From Bacillus sp. (in: firmicutes) (GTDB taxonomy: Bacteria; Bacillota; Bacilli; Bacillales; Bacillaceae), in assembly GCA_031180805.1 (NCBI GenBank), contig JAPSLL010000046.1:1-32751 (forward strand): DNA of 32,751 nt, given 5' to 3'. Positions 6,846 through 14,979 of this stretch are shown one piece after another. The translations under genes were made by a program, and so were the position numbers. The first letter of the stretch is position 1. Every line of letters begins with the position of its first letter. The notes beneath the pieces were generated by a model. That model was not told where the DNA came from, made no database searches, and saw only the letters and a program-made list of their open reading frames with translations.

Positions 6846-9807
6846 CATCTGTTCCCTCACTTTCCATCATCTCAGGGATTTGTATGAAATCTCGGCGATT
6901 CCACTTTTTCTCAACCTCTACACCAATATGCGGCTGACGATTACCAAAGCGATAGTTTTCTTTAGCAATCGGTGAAGGACCTTCAGCCTCAAGCACCTCC
7001 ATCTTGACGTGCATCTCTTTGTAGTTAGGTGTATGAGTAATCTTATCGTGGTAGCTACTTGTTAATTTGTTCACCGCAGACTCATCGCTTCGTGTATTCA
7101 TTGGTAAATAAAGTTGTTTTCCTTTTACAAGATCAGTTACCCAAACTCTGATCTTCACTTCACCATACGGAGATATTAATTTTACCAATGCCCCTGTCTT
7201 TATCCCTCTTTCCTCTGCTAGCTCAGGAGACACCTCAAGCCAAGGATCTGGAACCTTTTTCGCAATCCCTTCGACGCGATACGTCATATTGCCTTCATGG
7301 AAATGCTCAAGCATCCGCCCGTTATTTAAATGCAAATCATACTCTTCTCCTACCTCAAGCGGCTCCGTCCATTCAACAGGGAAGAGACGCGCGAAGCCAT
7401 CTGGGAAGTTAAACTTATCTTCATAAAGAAGCGGTGTGTCTGTTCCATCAGTAGCAACTGGCCATACGAGACTATTCCAGTTTTCAAGACGTTCATAGCT
7501 TACTCCTGCAAAGATCGGAGCAAGACTAGCTGCCTCTGCCATAATTTCACCCGGATGTGCGTAATTCCACTTTGCCCCTAGTGCATTTGCAATCTCTTGA
7601 AAAATAACCCAGTCAGGCTTACTATCACCGAGTGGTTCAAATACCTGGTAAAGCCTTTGAATTCGACGTTCAGTATTTGTAAACGTTCCTTCTTTTTCTA
7701 GGCTTGGGGAAGCTGGAAGAACAACATCTGCATACTTCGCCGTTTTTGAAAGGAAGATGTCCTGAACAACGAAGAAATCAAGCTTTTCAAACGCATCTTC
7801 TACATAATTAATATTTGAGTCTACTAGCCCCATTTCTTCACCGAATAAATACATCGCCTTTACCTTTCCATCCATAATCGCCTCTACAATTTGATGGTTA
7901 TTCAAGCCAGGCTTTTTCGGGATTTCTGTCCCCCATTTTTTTTCATAACGAGCTCTTACCTTATCATTTTCAACTGGCTCATAGCCTGGCAACCATGCAG
8001 GCATTGTTCCAAAGTCACAAGCCCCTTGAACATTATTGTGTCCACGCAATGGATAAGCTCCAGAACCAGGCTTTGCATAATTTCCTGTCACTAATAAAAG
8101 ATTCGAAATTGCGGTACTTGTATCAGATCCACCCATATGCTGAGTAACACCCATTGCCCAAAGAATACAGACAGTTTTTGCCTCATGAATCATTGTTGCG
8201 AGCTGAATAAGCTCTTCCTTGCTAACACCTGTTTTTTCCTCTGCATATTCGAGAGTGAATCTATCTAATGATGAAACATATTCCTCATAGCCTTTTACCC
8301 GTTTATCTAAAAACTCTTGATCCTGCCAACCCTGTTCGATAATATACTTCGTTATCGCATTTAACATAACTAAATCACTACCAGGGTTTGGGTGGATTTT
8401 AAAATCAGCCATTTGTGCCAGCTCATGCTCACGAATATCAGCAACAACAATTTTTTGTCCGTGAAGCTTATGAGCGCGCTTCACCCGAGTTGCAAGCACA
8501 GGGTGTGATTCAGCGGGGTTTGCCCCAATAACAAAGACAAGTTCAGAACTTGCAATATCCTTCATCGTTCCAGAATCACCACCATAGCCAACCGTCCGCA
8601 TTAAGCCCGTTGTTGCAGGTGATTGACAATACCGTGAGCAATTGTCAACATTATTCGTTTTGAATATTGAACGGGCTAACTTCTGGAAAAGATAATTTTC
8701 TTCATTTGTACATTTGGACGAAGCAATAAACCCTAATGATTCAGGACCATGCTCATCCATTGTCGTTTTAAGCTTTGAAGCAACAAGAGCAATTGCTTCC
8801 TCCCAAGTTGCTTCAACAAACATATCCCCCTGACGGATAAGCGGCTTCGTCAAACGGTCCTCACTATTAACAAAGTCCCAGCCGAATTTTCCCTTCACAC
8901 AGGTAGAAATTCCATTCACTGGTGCTTCAGCTTGTGGCTGTATTTTTAAAATATCGCGATCCTTTGTCCAAACCTCAAAGCTGCAGCCAACTCCACAATA
9001 GGTACAAACTGTTTTTGTTCGTTTAACCCTATCCTCCCGCATCGTTGCTTCAATATTTGATATCGTAAATATCTCTTTGTAGCCTGGCTCTACCTCTTTC
9101 GTAAGGTCAATCATCGGTTCAAGAATATCCTTTGGAATCCCTGTCATATAGCCTGCTTTTCCAAGCATCGATTTTTCCATTAATGCATTACAAGGGCAAA
9201 CCGTTACACAATGGCCACATGATACACATGATGACTCGTTTATCGGGACATCATTATCCCAAATAACCCTTGGGCGTTCCCGTTCCCAATCAATACTTAA
9301 CACTTCACTCACTTGAACATCCTGACATGCTTCCACACACATTCCACATAAAATACATTGGTCCGGTTCATAACGATACATTGGATGTGAGTTGTCAGCA
9401 GGATATGGTTTTGGTTCAAATGGATATTTTTGATGCTCTATGCCGAGATGCTCTGCAGTATTATGTACTTCACAATTCCCATTGTTATTATCACAAACCG
9501 TACAATAAAGCTCGTGATTTTTCAAAATTCGGGACATCGCTTCATGCTGCGCAGCTTGTGTTTTTTGTGAATTTGTATTAACCTTCATTCCTGGCTCAGC
9601 CTTTGTTGCACAAGCTCTTTTTAACTCTCCATTTATCTCAACCATACAGGTATCACATGTTTGCAATACACCAACTCCAACCTGTGGCTGATATGAACAA
9701 ATTCCAGGTATGTATAAGTCACTGTGATTTTTGGCAATTTCAAAGATCGATTGCTCAGAGCTGGCCTCATATGTCTTCCCGTTTATTTCAATCGAGAATG
9801 TTTTCAA
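6820..9807 (-). CDS. yrhE: Molybdopterin oxidoreductase, formate dehydrogenase alpha-like (YrhE/YjgC family)
   Basis: This 995-residue cytoplasmic molybdo/tungsto-enzyme has a chain of iron-sulfur clusters. The order is: [2Fe-2S] ferredoxin domain (Cys37, 51, 54, 66); NuoG-like His-Cys3 site (His98, Cys102, 105, 112); two [4Fe-4S] ferredoxin motifs (Cys151/154/157/161 and 194/197/200/204); the molybdopterin Fe4S4 domain (Cys268, 271, 275, 303); the catalytic domain; and a C-terminal dinucleotide-binding domain (about 865-970). The metal ligand is Cys394 in NCSRYCQSP, the position held by selenocysteine in E. coli FDH-H. The next residue is Gln395, where the E. coli enzyme has the catalytic His. 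I believe this is shared by YrhE/YjgC homologues, so formate as substrate is plausible but not proven. The start is TTG 9805-9807 with AAGGAGGT eight bases upstream. No selenocysteine is needed. Confidence 0.93.
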   Translation of the reverse strand: MKTFSIEINGKTYEASSEQSIFEIAKNHSDLYIPGICSYQPQVGVGVLQTCDTCMVEINGELKRACATKAEPGMKVNTNSQKTQAAQHEAMSRILKNHELYCTVCDNNNGNCEVHNTAEHLGIEHQKYPFEPKPYPADNSHPMYRYEPDQCILCGMCVEACQDVQVSEVLSIDWERERPRVIWDNDVPINESSCVSCGHCVTVCPCNALMEKSMLGKAGYMTGIPKDILEPMIDLTKEVEPGYKEIFTISNIEATMREDRVKRTKTVCTYCGVGCSFEVWTKDRDILKIQPQAEAPVNGISTCVKGKFGWDFVNSEDRLTKPLIRQGDMFVEATWEEAIALVASKLKTTMDEHGPESLGFIASSKCTNEENYLFQKLARSIFKTNNVDNCSRYCQSPATTGLMRTVGYGGDSGTMKDIASSELVFVIGANPAESHPVLATRVKRAHKLHGQKIVVADIREHELAQMADFKIHPNPGSDLVMLNAITKYIIEQGWQDQEFLDKRVKGYEEYVSSLDRFTLEYAEEKTGVSKEELIQLATMIHEAKTVCILWAMGVTQHMGGSDTSTAISNLLLVTGNYAKPGSGAYPLRGHNNVQGACDFGTMPAWLPGYEPVENDKVRARYEKKWGTEIPKKPGLNNHQIVEAIMDGKVKAMYLFGEEMGLVDSNINYVEDAFEKLDFFVVQDIFLSKTAKYADVVLPASPSLEKEGTFTNTERRIQRLYQVFEPLGDSKPDWVIFQEIANALGAKWNYAHPGEIMAEAASLAPIFAGVSYERLENWNSLVWPVATDGTDTPLLYEDKFNFPDGFARLFPVEWTEPLEVGEEYDLHLNNGRMLEHFHEGNMTYRVEGIAKKVPDPWLEVSPELAEERGIKTGALVKLISPYGEVKIRVWVTDLVKGKQLYLPMNTRSDESAVNKLTSSYHDKITHTPNYKEMHVKMEVLEAEGPSPIAKENYRFGNRQPHIGVEVEKKWNRRDFIQIPEMMESEGTDDGQAYSSH

Positions 9808-10050
9808 ATATTCATACCTCCTTCTAATGTTTATTTTCTAATACTATTTTTCACTATTTTTTAACTGATATACTCAAATTCTCCTTGTCTCTCTGTCTTT
9901 ATACTCATTGATACAAAATAAATGGAACCCATGACATAATGAATGTCTTATTTCTAAACTTTGTTGCTTTTTATTAGCAGTTGTTTTGGTTGTTTTTCTA
10001 GTGCAGTGCTTACTTTCTGCACCAAATCACCCTTTAAAAAGCAATAACAA

Positions 10051-10077
10051 AAAGACCTTCCAACTAGGAAGGCCTTT
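10051..10077 (-). terminator. Terminator of the methyltransferase gene
   Basis: On the minus strand AAAGGCCTTCC-TAGTT-GGAAGGTCTTT forms an 11-bp stem with one G-U pair and runs into TTTTTG. It lies just after the methyltransferase stop codon at 10086. Confidence 0.9.
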
Positions 10078-10085
10078 AACACGAA

Positions 10086-10841
10086 CTATTTCGCTTTTGC
10101 CAACACCATAAAGCGATGTTGTGTAAAATCAATATAACCCTTTTGCTCAATTTTCTGATGAATCTTATATAAACTAGGTAGGAAAGATTCAACATCAAAA
10201 TTCGGGACTTGCCAAGGAATCGCTTTTAAATAATAAACCAATGCTCCAACATCATAAAACCGTTGAGCTGGATAATCCTCACAAGCTTTAATAACTTCAA
10301 AATTATATGTCTTTAACTCTTTTAAAGCTGTTTTTAAGCTCCAATCAGCATATTCATCGTTAATCGGGACACCTAACATCTCATTAATCCCTTTGCAGTC
10401 AAGACCACCAACCTGTTGCGTTAAAAACATTCCATCGTTTTTGAGAATCCTTCTTACTTCCTTCGCTGAAAAGGATTCATGTTGATTCAGAATAAGGTCA
10501 AACTGTCCTGTCTGAAACGGAAGCCTATTATCCTCTTCTATCTGAACCACCTTTACTCCTAATGGTGTTAAACGAGCTTTTGCAATCGATACATTAGGCA
10601 AATAGCTTTCTGTTGCATAAACGGAAGGTGGAAAAGGTCTTAACGATTCTAAAAACTCTCCACCACCTGTTCCCATATCTAACATAGATGATGCCTGTTG
10701 AATCGCTCGAATAGCCATACTTCCATATGACCATGACAATGGCTCACTATTCATTCTGTCTGATTCTGTGATATATGAAAAATCCCAGCCGACAAATGGT
10801 TCATCAGCCTGTTTAATAAAAGCACGAAATATATGTTCCAT
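10086..10841 (-). CDS. Class I SAM-dependent methyltransferase, substrate unknown
   Basis: This 251-residue cytoplasmic protein has a Rossmann-type methyltransferase core. Motif I is LDMGTGGGEFL (about 54-64). An acidic residue in YATES (about 76-80) would bind the ribose of SAM. The motif IV region is FDLILNQHESF, and motif V follows at RRILKNDGMFLTQQV. Nothing marks it as an rRNA, tRNA or small-molecule enzyme. The start is ATG 10839-10841, with GGAGGGA six bases upstream; an ATG five codons earlier overlaps the ribosome binding site itself. The gene stands alone with its own terminator. An upstream sequence at 10883-10891 can pair with the ribosome binding site (see the regulatory entry). 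Confidence 0.9.
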   Translation of the reverse strand: MEHIFRAFIKQADEPFVGWDFSYITESDRMNSEPLSWSYGSMAIRAIQQASSMLDMGTGGGEFLESLRPFPPSVYATESYLPNVSIAKARLTPLGVKVVQIEEDNRLPFQTGQFDLILNQHESFSAKEVRRILKNDGMFLTQQVGGLDCKGINEMLGVPINDEYADWSLKTALKELKTYNFEVIKACEDYPAQRFYDVGALVYYLKAIPWQVPNFDVESFLPSLYKIHQKIEQKGYIDFTQHRFMVLAKAK

Positions 10842-10849
10842 TATGATTC

Positions 10850-10891
10850 CCTCCAAATTGTTATCTTTATAAAAATCTGTCTATTTGGAGG
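10850..10891 (-). promoter_or_regulatory. Inverted repeat that can sequester the methyltransferase ribosome binding site
   Basis: CCTCCAAAT and ATTTGGAGG form a perfect 9-bp inverted repeat with a 24-base spacer (10850-10858 and 10883-10891). In a minus-strand transcript that begins upstream of 10891, the first arm would pair with the GGAGG of the methyltransferase ribosome binding site. On the plus strand the same right arm provides GGAGG for a 19-codon frame at 10900. The inverted repeat is seen directly; its regulatory role is inferred. Confidence 0.5.
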
Positions 10892-10899
10892 AGCTCTTT

Positions 10900-10959
10900 G
10901 TGAAACGAAAAATTGTTATGTATCATGTTCTTTTCTGTTCATTTTTCATCTCCGTTTAA
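10900..10959 (+). CDS. Possible 19-residue hydrophobic peptide
   Basis: GTG at 10900-10902 follows GGAGGAG with good spacing and opens a 19-codon frame, MKRKIVMYHVLFCSFFISV, ending in TAA. A basic start and hydrophobic remainder would suit a mini membrane peptide or leader. It lies on the plus strand between two minus-strand genes, with a TATAAA at about 10868-10873 but no clear -35. Chance is a real alternative at this length. Confidence 0.25.
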   Translation: MKRKIVMYHVLFCSFFISV

Positions 10960-10965
10960 CATATT

Positions 10966-11466
10966 TTAATTAAATTTAGTAAAGTGGGGTTTTATAAATT
11001 TGGTTGCGGCAACATAACTAAACATTGCCAAACCAATTAGTAAAAAGCAATAGTGGAAGCTTTTTAATCCTACTGTTGGAGAATTTGCTATTACAGTACT
11101 CCCACAAAGAAGAAGAAGCCCAAGAATAGCTAAAAACACCGTGAACATGCCATTACGCTTGAATAGTATAGAGCTTAATAAAACGATAATGTACATACCA
11201 CTAAAAAACATCAGGAGCGGGAATAGCGGTAGAAACTTTGCTGCGTATACAACATGATCAATAGGTAATATATCATTTGCTTGTTCCACCGAACCGTTCA
11301 TCATACGAGAAAATATTGCTGAATATTTCCATTCCGATGGATTATCTAAAATCTGACTACCTTCATACCAAGCTGCAGCAGTTGAGATAAGGAATAAAAG
11401 AAAAGCTGCTCCTAATTGAGTCCATTTACTTAACAACACGCTCAAGTCCCTCGATTCCATTTGCAT
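10966..11466 (-). CDS. Four-helix membrane protein, possibly DUF4306 (YjdJ-like)
   Basis: This is a small integral membrane protein of 166 residues with hydrophobic segments near 15-35, 75-98, 103-125 and 135-155. After the first helix comes AAAWYEGSQ, a motif I associate with YjdJ/DUF4306 proteins of Bacillus; that link is from memory and tentative. The function is unknown. The ATG at 11464-11466 has only a weak AAGAAG site; a GTG nine codons later (11437-11439) has GAGGG at eight bases and would shorten the protein to 157 residues without losing a helix. It is followed by the methyltransferase gene on the same strand, but the 124-base gap and separate features argue against a tight operon. 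Confidence 0.75.
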   Translation of the reverse strand: MQMESRDLSVLLSKWTQLGAAFLLFLISTAAAWYEGSQILDNPSEWKYSAIFSRMMNGSVEQANDILPIDHVVYAAKFLPLFPLLMFFSGMYIIVLLSSILFKRNGMFTVFLAILGLLLLCGSTVIANSPTVGLKSFHYCFLLIGLAMFSYVAATKFIKPHFTKFN

Positions 11467-11625
11467 TTATATTCTTCTTAATATAAGACGAATCCCATCG
11501 AACAAAGTTCCTTTTTCTAACAAATTTATTTGTGCTATATCTGTAATATTATTACAATTATTTTATCATCTAAGTATATAAAACTTAAGTTTTTTCCTAT
11601 ACAATCATTCGAGCTGTCTTAGGTG

Positions 11626-11659
11626 AGCATAAATTGACAGGATGGATTTAATTTATGCT
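11626..11659. promoter_or_regulatory. 10-bp inverted repeat upstream of the AraC-type gene
   Basis: AGCATAAATT and AATTTATGCT are perfect inverted repeats separated by 14 bases. The spacer begins in a perfect -35-like TTGACA (11634-11639), and a TG-C-TACAAT extended -10 lies just after (11659-11667). The dyad is likely an operator or leader hairpin for the regulator gene at 11688; the promoter spacing is not canonical, so the start of transcription is uncertain. Confidence 0.5.
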
Positions 11660-11687
11660 GCTACAATTTTGTTAGGAGTTGAGAAGC

Positions 11688-12548
11688 ATGGCACTAGTTG
11701 AATCATTACAAAAGGCAATCGATTATATGGAGGAGCATTTATTAGACGATATCAAAATTGAAGATATCGCAAAGGAAGCTAATATTTCGCCGTTCCATTT
11801 CCAGCGTACGTTTATGATTCTGACAGATATATCAATCGGAGAATATTTACGCCGGCGCCGTTTGACATTAGCTGCTCAAGAATTAATAAGCACAAACAGA
11901 AAAATTATCGATCTTGCCTACCGCTACGGCTATGAAACTCCTGAGGCTTTTTCAAAGGCTTTTCGAAAGCAGCATAAGATTACACCCACTGAGGCGCGAA
12001 AAGGGTTTGGAAGGCTACAAGCTTATAATCGCCTGACAATACAGGTAAGTCTGAAAGGAGCAGATCCAATGAAATACCGAATGATTGAAAGAGACGCCTT
12101 TCAAGTGGTTGGCGTCAAGCGTACTTGCACTACCGAGACAACAAATGAAGGTTTACCAGGCATCACAGATTTTTGGGCTGATATGCATCAACAAGGTGTA
12201 ATCAAACAATTACTTGAGCAAAATGATGGGCAAGTAAAAGGATTATTAGGCATTAATGACTGCTACAACGATGAGCAAAATACGCTTGATTATTGGATTG
12301 CAACTGAACATAAAGGAAGCGTACCAGAAGGCATGAATGCGTTTCATTTTCCAGCTTCAAAATGGGTCGTGTTTGAGGTACGCGGACCCGTCCCAGATGC
12401 TTTTATTCAAACATGGCGAAGCATTTATTCAGAATGGTTCCCTTCGAATAGATATGAGCCAGCAGATATCGCAGGTTTTGAGCTTTATATAAGCGAAGAC
12501 GTTTATCAACCAGATTCGATAAATGAGATTTGGATTGCAATTAAATAA
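11688..12548 (+). CDS. AraC-family regulator with GyrI-like effector domain
   Basis: This 286-residue transcription factor has an N-terminal DNA-binding domain of two helix-turn-helix motifs (about 5-105): IEDIAKEANISPFHFQRTF for the first and DLAYRYGYETPEAFSKAFRK for the second. A GyrI/SOUL-like ligand domain follows (about 120-286). The layout matches Rob/SoxS-type regulators with a small-molecule pocket, often tied to multidrug or stress response. The ATG at 11688-11690 is chosen because AGGAG lies nine bases before it; a TTG three codons upstream overlaps that site. An inverted repeat lies over the promoter region. No target gene is obvious, as its neighbours run on the opposite strand. 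Confidence 0.92.
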   Translation: MALVESLQKAIDYMEEHLLDDIKIEDIAKEANISPFHFQRTFMILTDISIGEYLRRRRLTLAAQELISTNRKIIDLAYRYGYETPEAFSKAFRKQHKITPTEARKGFGRLQAYNRLTIQVSLKGADPMKYRMIERDAFQVVGVKRTCTTETTNEGLPGITDFWADMHQQGVIKQLLEQNDGQVKGLLGINDCYNDEQNTLDYWIATEHKGSVPEGMNAFHFPASKWVVFEVRGPVPDAFIQTWRSIYSEWFPSNRYEPADIAGFELYISEDVYQPDSINEIWIAIK

Positions 12549-12559
12549 GCTGTAAATAG

Positions 12560-12590
12560 CTAAAGGCAGGTTTTGTTAACTTGCCTTTAG
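12560..12590 (+). terminator. Probable terminator after the AraC-type gene
   Basis: CTAAAGGCAGG and CTTGCCTTTAG form an 11-bp stem (one G-U pair) with a nine-base loop, 12 bases after the stop codon. The tail TTCGTCCTTATCTTT is only moderately U-rich. Confidence 0.65.
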
Positions 12591-12644
12591 TTCGTCCTTA
12601 TCTTTCGTATTACCATTGATTTTGCTCTCCTTAAAATCCTACTC

Positions 12645-13544
12645 CTACCAAACTAAACTATTTCTGACGAGAAATTTACCATCAAATCGGATCGGAACTC
12701 CCTTACCATCCTTTTCTGCATGAATATGTAAATGTGGTTCGGTTGTATTACCCGAATTGCCGACCTGACCAATCGGTTGACCTGTTTTTATAGCATCACC
12801 TGCTTCCACAAGAACACTTCTTTTTTTCATATGAGCAATAAGGATAGTTGTATTCTGATTTTCACAATTGATTTTGACATAATTCCCTTCCGGATTTTTC
12901 GGATCAGCCTTCGGTGGAGCTAAATCCGGTAAATCATTTCTTGATGCGATAATTTCACCAGTACAAGGACTATATAATGTATCCTCATATATTTCATATT
13001 TAGACAGTTGCTCAGGGTATATTCCCGTTGCTCTCATCCCAAATTGATTCAGCTTCAAAACATCTAGTGCATACTTTTGATCTGGATATGCATTATGATA
13101 ATTCAATTGCACATGATTCCCACCTTGACCAACATAATACCACCCATCCTTCAATGGGAAGTCAAGTTCAATTACTTTCTCATTTGTTGAAAATCCACTA
13201 AATACCCACACATTATACATACCGAAGATACCGATTAACAAAATACTAATTCCTAGAGAAAACTTTTGCTTACCTGTACAATTCAGCAAAAATGATAACT
13301 CACGAGCCTTTCTCCATGAAATAATTAAGACAACAATGAATAAAAGAACCCAAACAAACCGCAAGTAATAACTAAACCAGCTCCATGGCGATGAAAAAAA
13401 TCCCCAGCTAATTACTAAAAGCGCCAGTAACCCCTGTAATATCCAATCAAGCTTACTTTTATATTTTCCTCTCCATAACGAATAAATAAAATAAGCTGGC
13501 AGAATTAACTGGATGACAATTAATTGTAATATAGCAACTATCAT
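12645..13544 (-). CDS. Membrane-anchored M23 (LytM-like) peptidase domain protein
   Basis: This 299-residue protein starts with four hydrophobic helices (about 3-22, 34-50, 55-76 and 97-117). An external C-terminal M23 beta-sandwich domain (about 180-290) follows. Catalytic signatures are AHM (about 236-238) and HLHIH (about 271-275), with the usual VEAGDAIKTGQPIGQVGNSG between. The usual first metal motif HxxxD appears as KYALD within HNAYPDQKYALDV, so the expected His is not at its normal place; a His eleven residues upstream might substitute. It may be an active cell-wall endopeptidase of a divergent subgroup or a regulator without activity. The ATG has AAAGGAG at seven bases. It is monocistronic; no terminator was found on its strand. 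Confidence 0.85.
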   Translation of the reverse strand: MIVAILQLIVIQLILPAYFIYSLWRGKYKSKLDWILQGLLALLVISWGFFSSPWSWFSYYLRFVWVLLFIVVLIISWRKARELSFLLNCTGKQKFSLGISILLIGIFGMYNVWVFSGFSTNEKVIELDFPLKDGWYYVGQGGNHVQLNYHNAYPDQKYALDVLKLNQFGMRATGIYPEQLSKYEIYEDTLYSPCTGEIIASRNDLPDLAPPKADPKNPEGNYVKINCENQNTTILIAHMKKRSVLVEAGDAIKTGQPIGQVGNSGNTTEPHLHIHAEKDGKGVPIRFDGKFLVRNSLVW

Positions 13545-13700
13545 TTTTTGTCTCCTTTATGTGAATAAATCTTACTAATTCCTACGGGTGAAAAACGGAT
13601 AAGTTCCTTTTAAATCCATCCTATATCTCATTTTAGTAAAAATGAATGAATTCAAACTCTCAGGATACATTAACAAAGAGGTTATTAAAGGAGGATTCAC

Positions 13701-13832
13701 ATGGAAAACACACATGAATTTGTAGAAAAATTACACGAAGATCAAGCTAAGGCAAGACAAAACGAAAAACGTCAAAGCAAAGCGCAGGCTAATCGCAAAT
13801 TACCAAATAAACAGCATAGCACGAATAAGTAA
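13701..13832 (+). CDS. DUF4023 small protein
   Basis: This 43-residue hydrophilic peptide starts MENTHEFVEKLHEDQAKARQ and ends in a basic tail with LPNKQHSTNK. That layout, including the MENTHEFVEKLHE start and LPNKQH motif, is typical of the DUF4023 family found in Bacillus; the function is unknown. AAAGGAGG lies seven bases before the ATG. It has a separate terminator and appears to be its own transcription unit. Confidence 0.85.
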   Translation: MENTHEFVEKLHEDQAKARQNEKRQSKAQANRKLPNKQHSTNK

Positions 13833-13842
13833 TGTCAATTTT

Positions 13843-13868
13843 GGCTGCTAAACTGCAGCCTATTTTCT
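13843..13868 (+). terminator. Terminator after the DUF4023 gene
   Basis: GGCTGC-TAAACT-GCAGCC followed by TATTTTCTT, starting 10 bases after the stop codon. Confidence 0.85.
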
Positions 13869-13943
13869 TATCTTATATTTTAAGAATCATACGATTTCAA
13901 CTTCCCATACTTCCAATAAATCGATTATGAGAGGGTGAAAACA

Positions 13944-14930
13944 GTGAAAAAGCATTTTCTGCTTATCATTTGTCTCATTTATTTTCTATTCATTGTAGCT
14001 TCTTCATCTTATGCTCAAAACCAGAGCAATCTTTACGAGGTAAAGCCTGGTGATACGTTATCAAAAATCGCAAAAGAATATCATACCTCTATAGCTGAGC
14101 TTAAATTATATAATGGATTGCAAGCAAATACCGTTTCACAAGGACAAAAGCTACTTGTTCCAATTACGTATACGGTTCGCTCTGGAGATACGCTAAAACG
14201 ATTGTCATCAACCTTTCAGCTATCAAGCGAGGCAATAAAAAAGATAAACCGACTTTCATCAGACCAACTACAAAAAGGGCAGCAATTAAGGATTATTCCT
14301 AAAAAGCTAAACATGCATGGTCAGCATATTGTTATGACAAGAGAACAATTTAAAACGTGGCTAGAAAACAACACATTTAACCGTAAAATCACACTCATTC
14401 AGCACCATCACACATGGCAGCCATCATACAAGGATTTTACTGGAAATAACCATTTCGCAATGCTCGAGAGTATGGAAAATTTCCACAGAAAAAATATGAA
14501 CTGGAAAACGATTGCTCAAAATCTTACGACATTTCCAGATGGGACCATTGCCATCTCAAGGCCATTTAATATCGCCCCAGAAGGTTCAATAGGAAATAAG
14601 GCGAACTATGCCGGACTAATGATTGAAAATATCGGTAATTTTGATATCGGACATGACGTAATGACAAAGGAACAAAAGGATACAATCGTTTACATGACTG
14701 CACTACTTTGTCTCAAATTTGGATTAACCCCATCAATTGATAGCATTACCTACCATCATTGGTGGAATTTAAAAACTGGTGAAAGAGTATTAGACAATGC
14801 CAAAAGCTTTGAGGTTAAAACATGTCCAGGCACCGGGTTTTTCGGCGGAAACACAACCACCAGTGCAAAAAAATACTTTTACCCACTTATCCAAAAGAAA
14901 ATGAACGACATCTCCTCTACTATGGAATAA
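13944..14930 (+). CDS. Secreted LysM protein with N-acetylmuramoyl-L-alanine amidase domain
   Basis: This exported cell-wall hydrolase has 328 residues. A signal peptide (about 1-24, likely cleavage after SSSYA) is followed by two LysM repeats that bind peptidoglycan: YEVKPGDTLSKIAKEY... and YTVRSGDTLKRLSSTF.... The C-terminal domain resembles amidase_2/PGRP: the IQHHHTWQPSY segment, ENIGNFD, HHWWN and KTCPGTGFF supply the likely zinc-binding His residues and Cys. The start GTG at 13944-13946 has GAGGGTG six bases upstream; a GTG three codons earlier lies inside that site. It is transcribed alone and is separated from the convergent ABC genes by a shared hairpin. Confidence 0.88.
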   Translation: MKKHFLLIICLIYFLFIVASSSYAQNQSNLYEVKPGDTLSKIAKEYHTSIAELKLYNGLQANTVSQGQKLLVPITYTVRSGDTLKRLSSTFQLSSEAIKKINRLSSDQLQKGQQLRIIPKKLNMHGQHIVMTREQFKTWLENNTFNRKITLIQHHHTWQPSYKDFTGNNHFAMLESMENFHRKNMNWKTIAQNLTTFPDGTIAISRPFNIAPEGSIGNKANYAGLMIENIGNFDIGHDVMTKEQKDTIVYMTALLCLKFGLTPSIDSITYHHWWNLKTGERVLDNAKSFEVKTCPGTGFFGGNTTTSAKKYFYPLIQKKMNDISSTME

Positions 14931-14941
14931 AATAGGAAAGA

Positions 14942-14964
14942 GACAGCCCCCAGTGGGGACTGTC
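14942..14964. terminator. Shared hairpin between convergent amidase and ABC transporter genes
   Basis: GACAGCCCCC-AGT-GGGGACTGTC forms a ten-position stem. On the minus strand all positions pair (one as G-U) and TCTCTTTCC follows; on the plus strand there is one mismatch. It most likely ends the ABC operon and may also end the amidase transcript. Confidence 0.65.
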
Positions 14965-14979
14965 CCTAATAAATCATTC

